Of a stretch of DNA of 64,000 bases, positions 61,387 to 64,000 are shown in pieces. The first letter of the stretch is position 1. Every line of letters starts with the position of its first letter. Position numbers and translations under genes: made by a program. The DNA is from Mesocentrotus franciscanus (Eukaryota > Echinodermata > Echinoidea > Camarodonta > Strongylocentrotidae): assembly GCA_037976565.1 (NCBI GenBank), contig CP137682.1:4772827-4836826 (forward strand). Direction: 5' to 3'. The notes under the pieces are model-generated. The model did not search any database and was not told the origin of the DNA. It was given only the letters and a program-made list of their open reading frames with translations.

Positions 61387-61563
61387 TTAAAGACATCTTG
61401 AACACTCCCAATTTACAAAATGCTCATTAGGGTCATCGTAACTCTTTACAGATATTTCTGAACATGATATGTGTACCCAGCTTTGGCAAGAAGTGCAGAG
61501 AAGTGCTTTCTGATTTGCTTTGACACATTTACTACAGCGAACGCATGGAAATTGTTGTACCAT
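61387..61563 (-). pseudogene. PHD-finger frame at the 5' end of the LINE
   Basis: The 58-codon frame starts MVQQFPCVRCSKCVKANQKA and has Cys10, Cys13, Cys23, Cys26, His31, Cys34, Cys54 and Cys57, an exact C4-H-C3 PHD arrangement with a Trp two residues before His (SWVH) as in true PHD fingers. It stops directly after the last Cys pair, and a +1 frame continues into the LINE linker, so a single-base slip has probably separated it from the rest. PHD fingers bind histone H3 tails in host proteins; in LINEs their role is not established. Confidence 0.7.
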
Positions 61564-62217
61564 TTAAAAACAAAGAAAAGAAGTATAACAAAAATACACT
61601 AGTAAGAATACTACTCAACAAAACTGAATCATGTAAGAAACGTCAATAAGAAGCTTGTTTTTTAAAATAAATCTAATTGATCAGAAGTGTAGTAAATACA
61701 GCGGTGTTGATATTCTATGCCAATTGTTTACTCAACTTGAAAGCGTTAAAGCGCACACCCCCCCCCCCCCATCAAATTAATTGTTAACAAATAAGAACTT
61801 GACTTTTGGCCTGCCTTTAGTGCATACCTGAAAACAGCTACACGCATTCAATATCCCATTTGCACGTATGATGAACATGGTTCTTTGCAGAGGCGAAAGG
61901 TACAGGGGCCACGGGCACCCCCCCATCAAATTAATTGTGAACAAATAAGAAAGAAGCGAGAAAAGGGAGAAATGTAAGGGAGAAATGAAAATGACGAGAA
62001 AATAACACACTAGGTCTTGGACCACCTCCTGCACCCTCCCTAATCGGTAGTATTGTATAAATCCGCAATTCATTCAAGACTGGTGCCCGGCCCTCGATCC
62101 CCGAATGGGTGCATTGACACACGCTACTTCACGGGTTCTTTATGTTAATCGCTGGTACTTGTAAGTATCTGATGAAGTTTATGATGTTTTATGTGTTTTA
62201 TAAAATGATGTTTTATA
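61564..62217. other. Intergenic, no gene recognised
   Basis: It holds two copies of a short C-run plus ATCAAATTAATTGT motif (61757-61785 and 61919-61945). No coding or RNA feature was seen. Confidence 0.5.
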
Positions 62218-62770
62218 ACATGATTTTACTAATGACCGGTCATAAGTATTTACTAATGGCCGGTCATTAGTAAAATTACGTGTTAGTTAAAATAAATGCC
62301 TGGTCACGTGTACGCTCTCGGCCAATCATTTTGATTAGGATCCGCTTCATCATCTTAATGATGATAATAATGATAGTGATGAGGAGGAGGAGGTTAATTA
62401 AGGTGATAAACATCATGAGACTGATGATGATGATAACAATGTATACATTTGTATACATAGTGATCAACTCTTTGTTAGCTTTTTGAAGTAATTAATCTTT
62501 TAAATTTAACTTTGAAGTATGTGTTTCTCCTAATCTACTGCACAGTGTGAACTTCAATACCTGTATGATAACTAAGCCAAATATTTCAAGGATTCCTCCA
62601 GGAGACAATGTCTATTTCACAAATTGTTAGCTTCCATTTTATTTAGAGAAAGATGACTTTTAATGATAATAACATGCTTGGTTTCTGGTATAGGACCTTC
62701 CATCACTCTGAAGAAGAAAAAAATCTTAGTCAATATATCTAATGTAGATGTAAATGGTAACGAGGATCCC
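62218..62770. repeat. Second copy of the repeat unit from 48.7-49.8 kb, permuted
   Basis: Block order here: CCAATCATTTTGATTAGGATC region, a short GAT/GAG run, GGTGATAAACATCATGAGAC block, then CTTCAATACCTGTATGATAA block ending AATGGTAACGAGGATCCC. The first block is last at the other site. The blocks between are absent here (about 570 bases at 48800-49370). Confidence 0.65.
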
Positions 62771-64000
62771 TTAGGCTAGGAAAGATATTACATTTTTTAG
62801 GTAAACGTCAAACAAATTGCAATAAAATTTTTGCCACTGCAATGCATTTTAGTAAGGTCCCCAAAAAGACATACTAAAAGTCCAAAAAAATCCAAGTAGT
62901 GGAAGTGTCCCTAATTTGCATAAATCCAATATGGCCGCTATTTCGAGGATTTTCACATAGATTTTGTCATGTTTTTCAACTTGAATAGGCTGTTGTGGCA
63001 CTAAAGGAGTAGGAAAAGTGATCTGCTGTACATTTTGTATCAACTAAAATACCCATATACTACAGGTACATCACACACCTGAAACAAATCTCCCGCACAC
63101 CCACACCCACACAATCCAACATGTGATTTATGCTCAATTTATCACCTTAGCAGATGATTTTATTTCATTATGCGCTAGACAAATATCATGTCATTTTAAT
63201 TATATTGAAAAAACTAAAACAAAAATATTCAGAAAAACTGGCCCATAGCTATGAGTATCCGTACAATTAAACACAAGAGCTGTTGGTAGGGCTATGTAGG
63301 GGTACAGCCTGTACCTTACATTATCCTCATGGTCATTGGAATTAGAAGTTGTTATCAGTGCAACAGTTTACTTAATTTTAGAGAGGTGACAAACAGAATC
63401 AAACATTGTATGCTAATGGCTCATTACAGTACAAGTATCCATATTACTGCGGTATTGTCCTCTCTAGTCACTATTTTTTTGTCAAATATTCAACTAAGTT
63501 AGACATGTAAGCTTTTATTGTGTGATGTCCACGATGCTTAATTCATAGTCATTCATTGTAAAACTTTAAAGTAGAATACCCAATAATAGTTTCATTATAA
63601 TATCGATGGAAAGCTCATAATGTGCAGAATACAATACATTTTTTAAATTTAGATATCAGAACCCACTAAGGCACAATAACTAATCAAAGTTTGTCACTAC
63701 ACCCCCACTTCATCTAAAGTCATTCAGAGGTCAAATTAAGCCTGTAATTCATGACGCCACAGAATGTACACCTTTCTTGATCGCCGATCTATGCAGTGCT
63801 ACAAAAGGCAAGCCATAATGCACGCAATACATCCAAGGGTTCTCCTTGCTCCTCTTCAGCTTGGACTTGGATTACAAATGCATCATCAATTCTCATCTCG
63901 CTTTTTGATGACACACTGCATACGCAATGCTTCTAATGCTCTTATCCGATGGTTAAGAAATATGAAAGAAGTGCGGCAATTTCTCAAGAGTGCATTCAGT
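62771..64000. other. Intergenic, nothing recognised
   Basis: AT-rich DNA. A minus-strand frame at 63043-62849 has no start context, splice partner or known domain. Near 63740-63960 the base composition is a little more balanced, but no exon could be supported. Confidence 0.4.

Larger units (their letters stand above)
58090..61563 (-). mobile_element. Decayed non-LTR retrotransposon (LINE) with N-terminal PHD finger
   Basis: In order on the minus strand: a PHD-type zinc finger (61563-61387), linker, apurinic-type endonuclease (about 61180-60300; NETRLDSS and GGGVAIYIHE), reverse transcriptase fingers/palm (59887-59540; NYRPISLM), motif A (VDLQKAFD near 59470), the active-site box near 59190 and the C-terminal region (58650-58297). 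At least several frameshifts break the frame, and the active-site box reads NADD instead of YADD/FADD, so it is inactive. The layout fits CR1/L2/Jockey-type LINEs. A 69-bp MITE interrupts it at 61259. Confidence 0.8.

Noticed and set aside
62849..63043. 64-codon minus-strand frame near the right edge
   Set aside because: No domain, splice signal or homologue was recognised.

Overview
The window is AT-rich, intron-rich animal nuclear DNA. Its style of repeats (many short terminal-inverted-repeat elements, decayed non-LTR retrotransposons, CT, TA and GAT arrays, frequent TACATGTA palindromes) suggests a marine deuterostome, most likely an echinoderm such as a sea urchin. That placement is an inference; no species-diagnostic gene was recognised. 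There is no sign of bacterial, organellar or viral origin.

Two host genes can be reconstructed, and they are convergent. Gene 1 (+ strand) enters from the left edge and ends at 45365. Its exons in the window encode the C-terminal half of an SH3 domain (5887-6036), a canonical Cdc42/Rac-binding CRIB motif (24662-24766), then a very long Pro/Ser/acidic tail with SH3-ligand and Tyr-docking motifs (29223-29643, 34645-36374, 41380-42571, 44899-45365). The best family match is an invertebrate ACK/TNK2-type kinase whose kinase domain lies upstream of the window. All splice phases agree except for one apparent 1-base frameshift near 34785.

Gene 2 (- strand, 54743 to 49940) is complete: seven coding exons join without a frame conflict into a 258-residue classical short-chain dehydrogenase. 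It carries the substrate-binding signature of D-3-hydroxybutyrate dehydrogenase, and its ATG is directly preceded by a splice acceptor, so a 5' non-coding exon lies upstream.

The rest is introns and intergenic DNA rich in mobile elements. 1-5.9 kb holds a 404-bp TIR element and a tRNA-derived SINE. The 6.0-24.7 kb intron holds short palindromic MITEs, a CT tract and a 2.2-kb Helitron-like element. 25-34.6 kb holds a GACCCC-family MITE, a CAGTCAAACC-family MITE and two more TIR elements. 48.1-48.8 kb is a GAT array whose flank recurs in permuted order at 62.2-62.8 kb. Intron 6 of gene 2 carries a LINE fragment. 55.9-58.05 kb is the most structured region: two copies of one TIR element in opposite orientation, one of them invaded twice by a second TIR family, with the uninvaded copy preserving both empty target sites. 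58.1-61.56 kb is a decayed LINE that begins with an intact PHD-type zinc finger and is itself interrupted by a 69-bp hAT-like MITE.
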